A DNA stretch of 64,000 nucleotides from NCBI RefSeq assembly GCF_018320785.1, contig NC_054867.1:17709355-17773354 (forward strand), given 5' to 3'. The notes under the pieces were generated by a model that saw nothing but the letters and a program-made list of their open reading frames with translations, was not told where the DNA came from and made no database searches. The DNA comes from Cheilinus undulatus. Lineage: Eukaryota > Chordata > Actinopteri > Labriformes > Labridae. The first letter of the stretch is position 1, and each line of letters opens with the position of its first letter. The position numbers were made by a program, and so were the translations under genes. Below are positions 52,873 through 64,000 of the stretch, in pieces.

Positions 52873-54699
52873 GCTTGCAAATCCAGCAACAAAAGAAAAA
52901 GAAGAAACAACCATGGCAGCCACTCACATCATCATTTTTATGGGCCATAAGCACAGTGAGGTCCATCCTGCAGGGTACTATGAATGTTTTACTATTTTTG
53001 AGACCCCACCAATAACCCTTTTACTTCAATGTAAACCATGCAACTCAGAGGATGAAATGTGCCCATACTGTAAGGATATGATGGTTTTGAATAGACAGAA
53101 GACCTAGGTCCCTAATCCAAAACCAACCAAGAAAAAACAGGAACAGAGCTTTGTTTACAGCAAAAACCATGTCACATTGACCTGAAAGGCAAAAGCATCA
53201 GTGTTGGTTGAATGTTTTTTTCAGGTGTCCCACTTCCATGGTCCTCTTGTGTCTACAAAGTCACTGGCAAGGTTTTCTGGCACACTTTAATGTGACAACA
53301 CAAGCTTTAGTGTCATTATGTTATAAGCCAATTTCTTTTGGCCTCTTGGAAGCCTGGTTTAATTCAAGAAGAAGGGGGGCGAAATGTGGGTCCAAGATAT
53401 TAGACATCTGTCATACAGAGGGAGGGGTTTCAACAAGTAGGACAGTAAGGATGAAACTGAGCAAGCATCTAACTGGGAAGAAGGGTAGATTAAAGCACTG
53501 AGCACTCAAAGGAAAGAGGAATGGAGAGAACATGCTGTAGAAAAAAACAATCTCCTGCCAGTGGTAAGCCGTCCAACCTCAAGTATCCAATTTAATTAAA
53601 CACAAACAACCAAAAACAGAGATGCTCTCTGATCATAGCTGTCTTTAGATTGTTGCAAAGGAGATGGCAAGAAAAAAAAAAGTTTTTAAGCAGAACATTT
53701 AGGTCTTCTATGACTTAAAAGGGTACAGGGTTAAAATGTTTCCTCTTAGTCTGGATGATAAGGTGTGTCTGGTAACTAATAATCCAGTTGTTCTGCCAAA
53801 GCAGTGATTTACAGTGATTTAATTAATCAAGGAGCCCTGATAAAGCCGATGACTTAGAAACAGGAAATAGGGATATGCACTTCTTGTATTTAGGTGTAAT
53901 CTGCCCACACTTCTCAGAATCATTAGACAGAGACCCAGCTGGCTGCACTCCATTGACACAATGCAGTGCTCCAGCCCTAGTCTGGCAAAGAGTTGCTGAC
54001 GGGTCCTACTTAATGCCTCGCCTCTTGCACACTGTGCTTTCATTGTTGGAACAAGATTTCCCATTCACTGACTAAGGCGTAATACACAGCACATCTAATT
54101 CTTCATCAGGCTTTTTTTATTCTGCATAGATCTGATTTCAAGCTGTCTTTTTCTGATACATATTCACTGTCATTACAATAAACTAATTTTCCTTTATTTG
54201 TTTTGTTTCTGGCATTTGGCTCATACAGGCTTTGACTTGACTTTTTCTATGGCCTTTTGAATGAATTCCTTCTCTGCAAATGAGAAATGCCAAAGAGCAT
54301 TGGTTGACCCATTCTCCAGTTCAGTTATAAATCTTCATAGATATGACAGTGGTGCAGTTTCCAAGCCCGCCCAAAGACATGGCAGGGCCCCTGAAAGACC
54401 CAGAGAATGGATTCTTAGCAAGATATGGATTATAATATCAAGTGCATCAGAATAGCAGTGGTGTTGCTAGCCTTTTGGCTAATATGTGTCTTTCTTGGCA
54501 CCTCAGATCAGATTTTGGAGCCGCCGTGTATGTGTTTTGTAACTTTTTTGGCATGCTGACATCTTCAGAGTCCTTGCATGGCTTAGGTTAGTAAGATGAC
54601 TGGGTATAAAAGGAACATTACAGAGAGGCAGGGTCTCTCATAAGTAAAGATGGGCAGAGATTCACTTATCTGGGAAGATCTGCATCTTAAAAATGTGGA
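52873..54699. other. Intergenic, no gene supported
   Basis: A 64-codon + frame at 52913-53107 has two CxxC-like pairs, but no splice context or family match. The 53208-53501 frame is also unsupported. Confidence 0.4.
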
Positions 54700-54870
54700 G
54701 CAATTTCAGAGAAAATGTTCCTTATTGTAAAATTGTTAAGACTTTTCAAGCCTTTTGTTGCCCTCACTTTTTTGGATGGATTTATGAGATTGCAAATCAT
54801 TTTGTCATTTTTAATCATTACATTTTACACAGTGCCCCAACCTTTTTGGAAATGGGGTTGTAGAATGACT
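54700..54870. mobile_element. Fragment of the AAAAGTTGGGAC-type element
   Basis: Carries TCAAGCCTTTTGTTGCCCTC and ends with CCCCAACCTTTTTGGAAATG, then GGGTTGTAG, the inverse of the terminus seen at 48073. Truncated on the left. Confidence 0.55.
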
Positions 54871-56600
54871 CCATGGGCAACCTTCGCAGTTTCTCTACTC
54901 CCTAACAGCTCTGCAATCTGGTCTGAGGAAACCTTTGGCTGATTGCCTATTGTGTGGACCATGCTCAGACAAAAACCTGGCATTTTACTCAGAGAAAAAC
55001 AGTGAGTTATTCTCAATGTACAATTTGGCAACAGTCGCACAGTCATGAGAATAACACTGAGTGTCCCTTTCCAATAAAATGTGGAAACAACACATGAAAC
55101 AGCACAAAAGCCTCTGTCCTCACCCTCTCCAGTGTTTATTTAAACACAAACCTACAAACAATCCATTTCTGTTAAGTGAGACAGTAACATGGTCCGTTGT
55201 CATAATTTCAAACTAATGTTGACTGAGAAAGGCAGGTAAACGTTAGGTCAACACTAGATATTCATGATAGTCTCCCTGTGTTTGGCAGGGACCTTCGAGT
55301 TGGGTTACATCGTTAGAGCAAGTGATACCTGTCGCTGTATCAGTGTCACAAGCACCCAGGCTTGCTCCCAACTCTGCCGTATTGAGGCTGAAGTCAGTGT
55401 CAGGTTAATCCTATAGATAGGGGCCCCTTGACATAGTTGTAAGTCAACAACACTCCATCAGTGATTTCACATGTTGCTCTGTGACAGTGGAGACACTTGA
55501 AGGCCTGCCAAGACAGACAAAACACAGCACAGCGCTGATGCTGCAGTTGTAGAGGCGGTGTTGAGAGATAAGTATATGTGTGTTTTCAATGGATAGAATT
55601 TCAGCACAGCAATAACTTATCAAATGAAGACACTTATCTATTGCTGGACTTTGTTGCACTGAGACATGAGTACTATGCTTTGCAAGCACCACTTGCTTTA
55701 TTTCACTCGATTGTCAGGGGGTCCACGTTTTTCTATGTTGTAGCCTGTAACAAAAATGTAGAGATAAAGCTAGAATGTATGACTAGTTCATGTCACCTGG
55801 CACAGGATAATCAAGTCAGAAGTAGATTAACTCTGCAACAAAGCAGAGAAGAAATATATAACGCAGTTGAGGTGAAGAATGTTCTTGAATGGACAGTGTG
55901 TGTAAAGCTGTAGTTGTGTACAGTCTAAACAAAGGAGGTACCTGTTTCAGTCAACTTCACATAACCTGCTCTGACATCCCTGGTTTTATTAATCTAAGAT
56001 GTATATGTGTGTGGCTGTGTCTGTGTTGATGTCAGTACGGTTTGTGCATCCTTGACATTTTCTCACCTTTAGAGTGTGTCATCTCCTATCACACGTGAGG
56101 TGACGAGATGGAGGGCTGCACACTTCTCACACCAAATATAAAAACACATGCACCTCTCTTACCATAAATACCAGCACTCACACGCCTTATCACACACTAT
56201 TGAAAGCTGGGCACTGATATAAACACCATGGCATGCTATCAGTGTAATTCCCCAAGGCCAGCTATCTCCAGACACTATGCTACTAGGACTCAGGAGGTTT
56301 CACAGAACAAAGATTGATGGTTAGATTCCTGGTAAGGTTTAACATTTGCTCTGAAAGTAAGATATTGTCAGCATGATACCAGTTTCTGCAGACATAGCAT
56401 AAAACACTAGCCATCTGCTGATATTCACAATAAATATATCCGCAGTAAATACCACTATATGTGTAGCAGTCTGTGGAGTTATAGGCTGGATCAACACACC
56501 CACGTGAGCGAAAGCCTTTTTCTTTGTTCATCCTCAATTCTTAAACTTTAAAGTATGTTATAAAAACTGAAGTTTTAGGTCTGAACCAGTTATACTTGTG
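54871..56600. other. Intergenic, no gene seen
   Basis: Short frames only. A repeat segment at 56516-56586 recurs at 22528-22604. Confidence 0.4.
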
Positions 56601-57710
56601 TAAATCTGCTATCTCAGATTTTTTGAATGCTACAAAACACCAATCAAAAAAAGATTTATAATTCGGAAATGTATGTTTGACAACTCTAATGATTTATGCA
56701 CTCAGTACTTACTCCAGAGATTCTCTATGGGGTTCAGGTCAGACAAGTTGACAAGTCCTGCTGGAAAAGGAAATCAGTATCTCCATAAAGCTTTTCAGTA
56801 AAGGGAAGCATGAAGTGCTGTAAAATCGCCTAGTAGATGGCTGACAGCATTGACTCTGACTTCATAAAGCACAGTGGACCAACAGCCACAGATGACATGG
56901 CACCCCAATCAATCACTGACTGTGGGAACTGAAAACACTAGACTTCAAGCACCCTGAATTCTGGGCTTCTCTGATCTTCCTCCAGTCTCTTGGACATTGA
57001 AATGTAATGAAATGTAACTCAAAGTTTACTTTCATCTGAAAACAGGGCTTAGGATCACTGAGCAAACGGTCCAGATCTTTTTCTCCTAAGCCCAGGTGAG
57101 ACGCTCATAATGTCTGTGGTTCAGGACCGGCTTTACACTGGAAACATGACACTTGTATCTCACACCCATCTCCTGGACCCATCTGTGTGGTGCCTCTTTA
57201 TACCCTGACTTCAGCCTCAGTCCGCTCCTTGTCAAGCTCCCCTAAGTTCTTAAATCTGCTTTGCTTGACAATCCTTTCAAGGTTGTGCTCATCTCTGTTG
57301 CTTTTTCCTGCCAGTAAACTTTCCTTGAGTATGCTTTAATACAGCACTCTGAGAACAGCATGTCTTTTCAGCAGCAACCTTCTGTGGCTTACCCTGCTTG
57401 TGGAAAGTGTCAGTGGTTGTCTTCTGGACATGTCTGTAATCTTCCCAATGATTGTGGCTGTGTGTACTAAGTGAATAAAGGCTCAGGAAATGTTACCAGT
57501 TGGACATCTCTACAATATTCTAACACTTTGAGAGAGTGGATTTCTGATATTTGTGTGCCATAATCTGTACTCATAATGATTAAAACAAACAAACGTTTAA
57601 ATATTAAACTTTCAGAGTGATGACTAGAATATGTGGAACTTTCACTTTTCGAATTAAACTACTGCAAAAAAAAGAACTTCTCATAATATTCAAACTTATT
57701 GAGATGCACT
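56601..57710 (-). mobile_element. Degenerate Tc1-like transposon
   Basis: About 1.1 kb. The left part resembles 17260-17300 (AAATCTGCTATCTCA, then a CAAAACACCAATCAAAAAAG segment). The interior contains TATGGGGTTCAGGTCAGAC, the reverse of the transposase LNPIENL region, and long stretches typical of a decayed Tc1 transposase on the - strand. The right end is ACTTCTCATAATATTCAAAC then TTATTGAGATGCACT, a Tc1-like terminus. No intact frame remains. Confidence 0.7.
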
Positions 57711-59602
57711 GGTATATCGGTAAAATGAATACCCAAGTACCAGTATATTGGATATTTGCAAAAATCCAATATTGTGCATCCAAATTGTTCATGTGTACTT
57801 GAGCAAAATACTCAACCCAACACTCTTCTTGAAGGCCGTGTAACTGGTGTATGCGTGTGTGTCAAAAAGTGACGATCCTGGTGAGCAGGTTGGCACCTTG
57901 CATGGTAGCCTCTGCCATCATCATTATAATGTAGTCTTCAAATGGTTAGGACAGAGCAGTAATCACTTAAGAGCCTTCACCAAGCATTTTCATATTAAAA
58001 AGAAGTATGACATAAAATCTGGATGAGTTAGGTTCAGAAACCTGAAGAATACAATAAAGAAACCAGAATAAGTTGAAGCTAATACAGACAGAAAAAAAAT
58101 GTGAAGCCATGGCTCCAAACATGATATCATAATTTTAAAAGGGAGCAGACAAAAACCTGCTCCATTCAGGACACCTAATACTGAAAATCAACACAGTGTG
58201 CACGAGGCACACAGACTCAGCCTTGGCTGACTGCTACCCAGATGAATATTAATCCTTGGAAAAAGCCTGCACACGTGCAAAAACATAATACGGTAATATA
58301 GGCTCCAAGACAGAGTACAGTTACAGCAACTTAGAGGCTCAGTGCAGAGTGACCTAGAGTGCATTTGCGTGCACACTCATGCTCTAGCAAATGCAAGTTA
58401 GTATCCACATATACCATGTCAAAGACAGGCAAACATACCTAAGAGTTAGTAATTCTTTCTTCTGTGACATTTCACAAGATGCTTGGGGCTATGAGCTAGG
58501 TTAGGAGCTACTGTAATATTCTGCTGTAAATCCTGAACTCAGCATCTCAGCACAATGAACATAAAACAGTCCTGTGACCAGGATGGCAAATAATCTGTTT
58601 CTCTTGAAGTGTTTCTTAGATGTTGCTCTGTTTATGCAGTCCTTATTAAAGCTGACTCCTGTGGTAATCATATTAAATATAATGATAACTCCTCTGTGTA
58701 AACTTTAACACCTTTTGCAAATATATTCACATCAGATAGACATTTAAAATATATCAATTATGTGTAGCTAAAGCTAATATTCTAATATCATTAAATCATT
58801 TTGTTGGCATCCAAATAGGGCCAACTATCACTGAAAATCTAAGTAGGTCAAGAAGCAAATCATGATGCCCATAATTACTGTGGCATTCGGTGCTAAATAA
58901 TGAAGAAAAACATAATTAAGTGTGGCTTAACGGTGGAGCTTACATTGTAGCATATCAGTAGGGTAAAGGAGGGAGAGTGAGTCCAGCCGTAAAGCCCTAA
59001 AGTAGCACAGGTGAGAAACAGCAGGGAGCTCTGTAGCCCGTTCTGTGATGAAACGCGTGGTGTGTTTACAGTCAGTGTGGGTAGGGACGTTGGCTGTTGA
59101 TACAAAGCAGTGTGGGCTGCGCTGGCAGCAGTGCAGCGTGTTTCTGTGCCATAGACAGATCTGCACTGCAGTGCTTGAGTGTGCACGTGAGGAAGAGTGC
59201 ACATGTCAGAGGATTACAGAAGAGCCCATCCATATCCCCCTCCAAAAGACCCCCTCCCTCTTCCGACAAAATCTGCACCCCTTGCTGCACTAATTTAGCC
59301 TTCATTTCTGTTCCTTTGTAGAGTGAATATTCAGAGCCCAATTTTCCCTAAACAGACACGTTTATCCACTGAATACACATTTCAAAACCGTATACCTGCT
59401 GCCTATGTAACAATAAAACATAACAGACAACATTCAATCCATTTAAACTGATATCTAAAAACAGATATCTGGTCTAAATGTGCAGCTTCATTCTCATAAC
59501 ACATCTAATTATTCTCAATGACTGCAGCACCCTCAGTTAATAACTTGCACATCAATAGTCTCGATATTCAGGCACCTTTCTGTCACCTTTTTTTTTTTTT
59601 AC
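57711..59602. other. Intergenic or intronic, no exon recognised
   Basis: If 59603-59763 is an exon of a larger - strand gene, this stretch is intron or downstream sequence. The overlapping frames at 58893-59341 are mutually antisense and show no domain. Confidence 0.4.
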
Positions 59603-59763
59603 CTGAGCCAAAGCTTTGTACCTTGGTAGTAGGCTGTGCAGTTGATACATAAGTAGGGTGGTGTAAAGGGCTCTCAGACTCCCACGGTTTGGGATGCTGG
59701 GCCTGATGATGGTTTCTTCATAGGTGCTGAAGGGAAAAGCTTGGCCTTGTTCCAAAAGAACAC
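59603..59763 (-). CDS. Isolated coding exon of an unidentified gene
   Basis: A 161-nt segment flanked on the - strand by a long pyrimidine tract and ACCTCAG acceptor, and by a CAG|GTAAAA donor. The frame enters with two bases and gives 53 codons with no stop: VLLEQGQAFPFSTYEETIIR, then PSIPNRGSLRALYTTLLMYQ, then LHSLLPRYKALAQ. The composition is protein-like, with a probable amphipathic helix in the second half. I do not recognise the family. No partner exon could be found in the window, so the rest of the gene may be far away, or this may be a retained fragment of a lost gene. Confidence 0.55.
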
Positions 59764-59773
59764 CTGAGGTCCA

Positions 59774-59776
<3 letters not shown>

Positions 59777-59810
<34 letters not shown>
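59777..59810. repeat. (AG)n microsatellite
   Basis: Seventeen perfect AG units. On the - strand this forms most of the pyrimidine tract ahead of the exon acceptor at 59764. Confidence 0.95.
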
Positions 59811-59813
<3 letters not shown>

Positions 59814-62208
59814 TAAAAGAGAGTTAAATGATGCACAGTGGAAAAGTACTGCAGCATCTTCGATGCAATACTGATGTAAGACAAAAAATACACACCTGCA
59901 TGCAGAACACAAACTCCATCCCCCCTCCTACCACTGTTATCCAGGTGTTTGTACAAAGCAAGACAAATTGTATATGCTTATGTGTTCAAAATGAACAAAT
60001 GTGCAAGTTGTTCTCTTCTAAAGGATGTGCTGAGTAAAAAACAAACTAAACGTCGAATTTGGCAACTTTTTCTGTTATGGATGAGCTGATTGGATGACAG
60101 AATTTTTCAACAATAGGAAAAGTTGTCAGCATGGAAACGTGGAGAACAGCAACTAAAACACATGCTTTGCGCTTCTGTGGGTCTGTCTGAATCAAATTTG
60201 AAGCAGTCTGCCAGCCTTCAGGTTCTGGTTCAAGTTTAGTCAGGCGCACACTTCAGCTGGCTGGGAAGCAAATTTTCAGTCACACGCCTCTCTTGGAGGT
60301 CAGGCCAACTTTCTCATTTGTTATGCAGTGTACAGGGGAGACACAACAGGCCATGGCCAAACAAGCTGCTCCCAACTGGTTGGATGGATTTCTGGCATGT
60401 TTGATATTTTGGTTGTGTGACTGCACACTCTCCCACAGTGGGGGCAGAATCACAGAGCTGAATCTCCAACTTTGAATCTCTTCAGAACAACACAGTTGCA
60501 CAGCAGCTTTTATTACCATGAAACCAGCATGATGTGCCTTCCCTGACTAAAATAAAGGAAATAAACAAGTAAAAATAAGCCTAACTGCAGACCTCTAGCT
60601 TACATGGATTATTTGTTATTAGTTAGCTGCTACTTGTGTTTGCTGGAAAAAGCATTTATGTGTGTGTGTGTGAGAGAGAGAGAGATAGCCATAGTGGTTT
60701 TGCATTGTATGTATCTATTTAAAGTTAAAACAGGACAATAGACCTGACTTCAGCCTCTGAGTGTGAGATCTTCAAAGAAAATTTCCACTGACATTTCCTT
60801 ACACTCTGTGCCGACTTAACTCGTACAGTATGAGCACTACTCAGTCCCACTGTGTGAGCTGACACTCCACCATGACTGTTGTAGAGTCATCTTAAAATCA
60901 CAGTGAACACACAGCTTAACATTAAGCAAAGCTGTAACTTTGGGTAGATTTGTTTTTCAGCAAGCAAAATAACAACATCTATTATAAAAAACAACACCAT
61001 ATAGAAGAGGAAAAACTATTTGAAACCTGGCAAAAATTTTATCACATAACATATAATGTACTTGTGTAAAATTTCGCCTCTAGAGGGCTCTCAACCTAAA
61101 CAATAACACAGGATGACGTGGCAGACCGCCTCTGCCCTGATTAGCTCCACCAAGTTCTGCTGTTTGCTTCTTGTTTTGAACTGAGGACTCTGTTCTACAA
61201 AAACCTCCCACCATAAGGTGTATTTACATAGAAAATCACGTTCTGTTTTCATTCATTAAATTCTCATACTGAGGGAGAAATGCATGGGCATAGGCACTTT
61301 CTGGTGCACTGGAAGTGATATAAAAAAAACGCCTTTTTCTCATCAAACTGTTGTTGCACTTTATCTTTCAACAACCTCACAATAATAATTCATATTGGTA
61401 AGCCTTGTTACGTTTATTCTGGTGTATGCCAGTTTACTGCCTCAGGTTTTGTGTGTATTTCTTCTTTCCCTTAAATTTCATGAGCTTGTTATGTTTTTCA
61501 TCAGTAAAAAATTAGGTTTGGTTTAGGCTAGCACTAAACTTTTATTATAATTATTATAAATCATAAATGCTTAAGAATGTATGGATGGTTTTAGTCAAAT
61601 GGAGGCTAAATGGGCCCTTCCCCACTTATATAAAACAATTATAGCCAATGAACAAAATATTCTGAAGCACCTCCTTTCAGCGAATAAAGCCAGAGAATTA
61701 CAGGATATATCAACATGTGAAATATAAATACCCAACATGTAAACCGTACCTCAGCAGACTGTAATATTTTTATATCTCTATTGGGTAGGTGTGACTTAAA
61801 AATATATATGCTCACTATTGGTGCAATATCTGTTCCTCTGCCATGAATAAGGCATTCATTGCATGCCATTTTCACCAGTTCTTTTTTTTGGTGTATCCAT
61901 AGGTATCTATCTAACTATAATTTGCTTTATATGGTGACATATTGGGAGGTTTTGAGGATTTTAGTAAATGATTTTCAGAGTTCTTTATGGTACTGTTCCT
62001 CTTCCTGAAATAAAGCAGAGCAGAGAGATAGCCACTCCCACTTCTTGTTTCTGTAATCAAACACAACAAGCTGCAGTATGACCGCATATTTCCTCATTTC
62101 CTCTCCCTCCGATCTACAGTTTGATGATGGGTACAATCAACATGAGCTTGCAATCACTGCACAAACACATGGTGTGTAGATCAGAGGTGAAACTAGTTTG
62201 ACTTCTAC
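59811..62208. other. Intergenic flank of the TRIM gene
   Basis: No exon recognised. Contains a (TG)n(AG)n run near 60659-60685. The + frame at 60293-60475 is unsupported. The last 250 bases presumably hold the TRIM promoter. Confidence 0.4.
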
Positions 62209-62220
62209 GAAAATGAAACT
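62209..62220 (+). promoter_or_regulatory. ISRE upstream of the TRIM gene
   Basis: GAAAATGAAACT fits the interferon-stimulated response element GAAANNGAAACT exactly. It ends 28 bases before the start codon, so either transcription starts very close to the ATG or the site lies in the 5'UTR. Recognition by IRF/ISGF3 factors is inferred from the motif. Confidence 0.6.
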
Positions 62221-62248
62221 CAGACAGTTGTTGTCACTCTGAGGTGAA

Positions 62249-63925
62249 ATGGCGCAGAAAGGAGTTCAGCTGGACCGGGAAACTTTCTCTTGTGTGATCT
62301 GTTTGGATCTACTGAAGGATCCAGTGGCTGTACCCTGTGGACACAGCTACTGCATGAAGTGTATTAAAACCCACTGGGACAAAGAGGATGAGAAGCGAAT
62401 CCACAGCTGCCCTCAGTGCAGGCAGACCTTCAAACCAAGGCCTGTCCTGGTGAAAAACACCATGTTGGCAGAACTAGTGGACCAGCTGAAGAAGACTGGA
62501 CTCCAAGCTGCTCCTAATGATCACTGCTATGCTGGACCTGATGATTTGGCCTGTGACATCTGCACAGGGAGAAAACTGAAAGCCTGCAAGTCCTGTCTGC
62601 AATGCCTGGCTTCTTACTGTGAGAAACATCTTCAGCCTCATTCTGAAGCAGCCCCGTTAAAGAGACACAAGCTGGTGGAGCCGTCTAAGAAGCTTCAGGA
62701 GAACATCTGCTCTCGGCATGATGAGGTGATGAAGATGTTCTGCCGTACTGATCAGCGGTCAATCTGTTATCTCTGCTCTGTGGATGGACACAGAGGCCAT
62801 GACACAGTCTTAGCTGCAGCAGAGAGGATCAAGAGGCAGAAAGAGCTCGAGGCGACTCAACAAAACGTCCTGCAGAGAATCCAGGGCAGAGAGAAGGATG
62901 TGAAGCTGCTTCAACAGGAGGCGGAGGCTATCAATCAATCTGCAGATAAAGCAGTAGCTGAAAGTGAGAAGATCTTCACTGAGATGATCCGTCTCATGGA
63001 GAAAGGACGCTCTGATGTGAAGCAGCAGGTCAGATCCCAGCAAGAAACTGAAGTGAGTCGAGTCAAAAAGCTTCAGGACAAGCTGGAGCAGGAGATGGCT
63101 GAGCTAAGGAGGAAAGACATCGAACTAAAGGCCCTGTCACACACAGAGGATCACAACCAGTTTCTAAACGACTACCCCTCACTGTCACAAGTCGGTGAGC
63201 CTGCAGACCCAACAAGCATCCACATACGCCCTGTAACGTACTTTGATGGTGTGACAGCAGCTGTGTCAGAAGTCAGAGATAAACTACAGGACTTTCTGAG
63301 AGAGAAATGGACAAGCATCTCACAGACAGTAGCCGACGTGGATGTTTTACTGTCAGATCCTGAGCCAAAGACCAGAGCCGAGTTTTTAAAATATTCATGC
63401 ACCATCACCATGGATCCAAACACAGTAAACCCATATCTTTTATTATCTAAGAGGAACAGAATAGCAACACGCATGGGTCAAAAACTGTCTTATTCTAGTC
63501 ACCCAGATAGGTTCTCTGATATGTGGCAGGTCCTGAGTAGAGAGAGTCTGACTGGACGTCGTTACTGGGAGGTGGAGAGCAAAGGGGTTTCTGTAGCTGT
63601 CGCATACAAAAGTATCGAACGAAAAGGGAGCTCAGATGCTTGTATATTTGGGCGCAATAACAAATCCTGGATATTAAAGTGTGAAAATATCGGTTATAAA
63701 TTTTGGCACAACAAAGTTGAAACTCCTGTTTTTGGTCCTCGGTCCTCCAGATTAGGAGTTTACCTGGATTACAGAGCAGGTACTCTGTCCTTCTACAGCA
63801 TCTCCAAGAAGACTATGACTCTCCTCCATCAAGTCAAAACCGCATTCACTCAGCCTCTACATGCTGGACTCTGGATTAATTACAGCGCTCCTGGAGACAC
63901 TGCTGAGTTCTGTGAACTGAAATAG
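62249..63925 (+). CDS. Intronless TRIM E3 ubiquitin ligase (RING-B-box-CC-PRY/SPRY)
   Basis: Predicted RING-type E3 ligase of 558 residues in one exon. The C3HC4 RING uses C15, C18, C30, H32, C35, C38, C54 and C57. A B-box1-like Cys/His cluster lies at about 102-130 (CDICTGRK to EKHLQPH) and a B-box2 at about 154-188 (CSRHDEVMKMFC to GHRGHD). A coiled coil covers about 190-300, and the C-terminus from about 385 is PRY-SPRY (ITMDPNTVNPYLLLS, then GRRYWEVE, LGVYLDY and GTLSFYS). This is the teleost TRIM16/TRIM25-like group, a large and rapidly duplicating set in fish, many of whose members are intronless. The start is the first ATG, with the RING following at once. All zinc ligands and SPRY blocks appear intact, so the gene looks functional. 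Its exact ortholog cannot be named. An ISRE lies just upstream, which fits an interferon-induced role. Confidence 0.9.
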   Translation: MAQKGVQLDRETFSCVICLDLLKDPVAVPCGHSYCMKCIKTHWDKEDEKRIHSCPQCRQTFKPRPVLVKNTMLAELVDQLKKTGLQAAPNDHCYAGPDDLACDICTGRKLKACKSCLQCLASYCEKHLQPHSEAAPLKRHKLVEPSKKLQENICSRHDEVMKMFCRTDQRSICYLCSVDGHRGHDTVLAAAERIKRQKELEATQQNVLQRIQGREKDVKLLQQEAEAINQSADKAVAESEKIFTEMIRLMEKGRSDVKQQVRSQQETEVSRVKKLQDKLEQEMAELRRKDIELKALSHTEDHNQFLNDYPSLSQVGEPADPTSIHIRPVTYFDGVTAAVSEVRDKLQDFLREKWTSISQTVADVDVLLSDPEPKTRAEFLKYSCTITMDPNTVNPYLLLSKRNRIATRMGQKLSYSSHPDRFSDMWQVLSRESLTGRRYWEVESKGVSVAVAYKSIERKGSSDACIFGRNNKSWILKCENIGYKFWHNKVETPVFGPRSSRLGVYLDYRAGTLSFYSISKKTMTLLHQVKTAFTQPLHAGLWINYSAPGDTAEFCELK

Positions 63926-64000
63926 ACAGAAGTCATTTAAGGGTCGGTGGGTAAACTTCTGTGTTTTAATTCTTAAACTTGATTTTTTCCCATAACTTAA

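Noticed and set aside
52913-53107. 64-codon + frame with CxxC pairs as a zinc-binding peptide
   Set aside because: Cysteine spacing fits no zinc-finger type I know, and there is no evidence of transcription or splicing.
58893-59341. Overlapping frames of 80-103 codons on both strands
   Set aside because: Mutually antisense, no domain, no splice context.

Overview
The window is vertebrate, almost certainly teleost fish, nuclear DNA. Genes are split by short GT-AG introns, coding density is low, and the intergenic DNA is packed with degenerate DNA-transposon relics typical of fish (Tc1-like, hAT-like and other TIR elements), one tRNA-derived SINE and microsatellites. A single-exon TRIM gene of a kind that is numerous in fish closes the window. 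No bacterial, organellar or CRISPR-like features were seen, and no clear retroviral genes.

Layout: (1) 1.1-1.8 kb, + strand: the last three coding exons of netrin-4 (ntn4), encoding its NTR domain. (2) 3.2-4.1 kb, - strand: a complete three-exon chchd4 (Mia40), convergent with ntn4, with a consensus CRE upstream. (3) 11.6-15.1 kb, - strand: a complete twelve-exon sec61a1-type gene (476 codons), with two UPR-element-like sites upstream. (4) 15-35 kb: intergenic, rich in repeats. (5) 35.7-40.0 kb, - strand: a five-coding-exon ip6k2 (495 codons) with an N-terminal Gln-rich extension and a long acidic/Ser-rich insert; a SINE lies in one intron. (6) 40-62 kb: intergenic or intronic, with many TIR elements and one isolated, convincing but unidentified coding exon on the - strand (59603-59763). 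(7) 62.2-63.9 kb, + strand: an intronless RING/B-box/coiled-coil/PRY-SPRY TRIM gene with an ISRE just before its start codon.

The most interesting repeat signal is a dispersed family with at least seven copies in this window (about 6.97, 16.2, 23.5, 24.3, 45.7, 50.3 and 52.3 kb). Its imperfect TIRs enclose a CCAAT-containing segment, a start codon and about 50 codons that resemble the N-terminus of a RecQ-type helicase; the 50.3 kb copy extends into a broken Walker A motif that appears to be duplicated. Two copies face each other as a large inverted pair at 23.5-24.8 kb.

The genes do not form an operon-like unit. chchd4 (import of cysteine-rich proteins into the mitochondrial intermembrane space) and sec61a1 (ER translocon) are both protein-import housekeeping genes, ip6k2 is an inositol pyrophosphate kinase, and the TRIM gene looks like an interferon-responsive innate-immunity gene. 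All exon boundaries were read by eye from splice consensus and reading-frame continuity; repeat boundaries are approximate.
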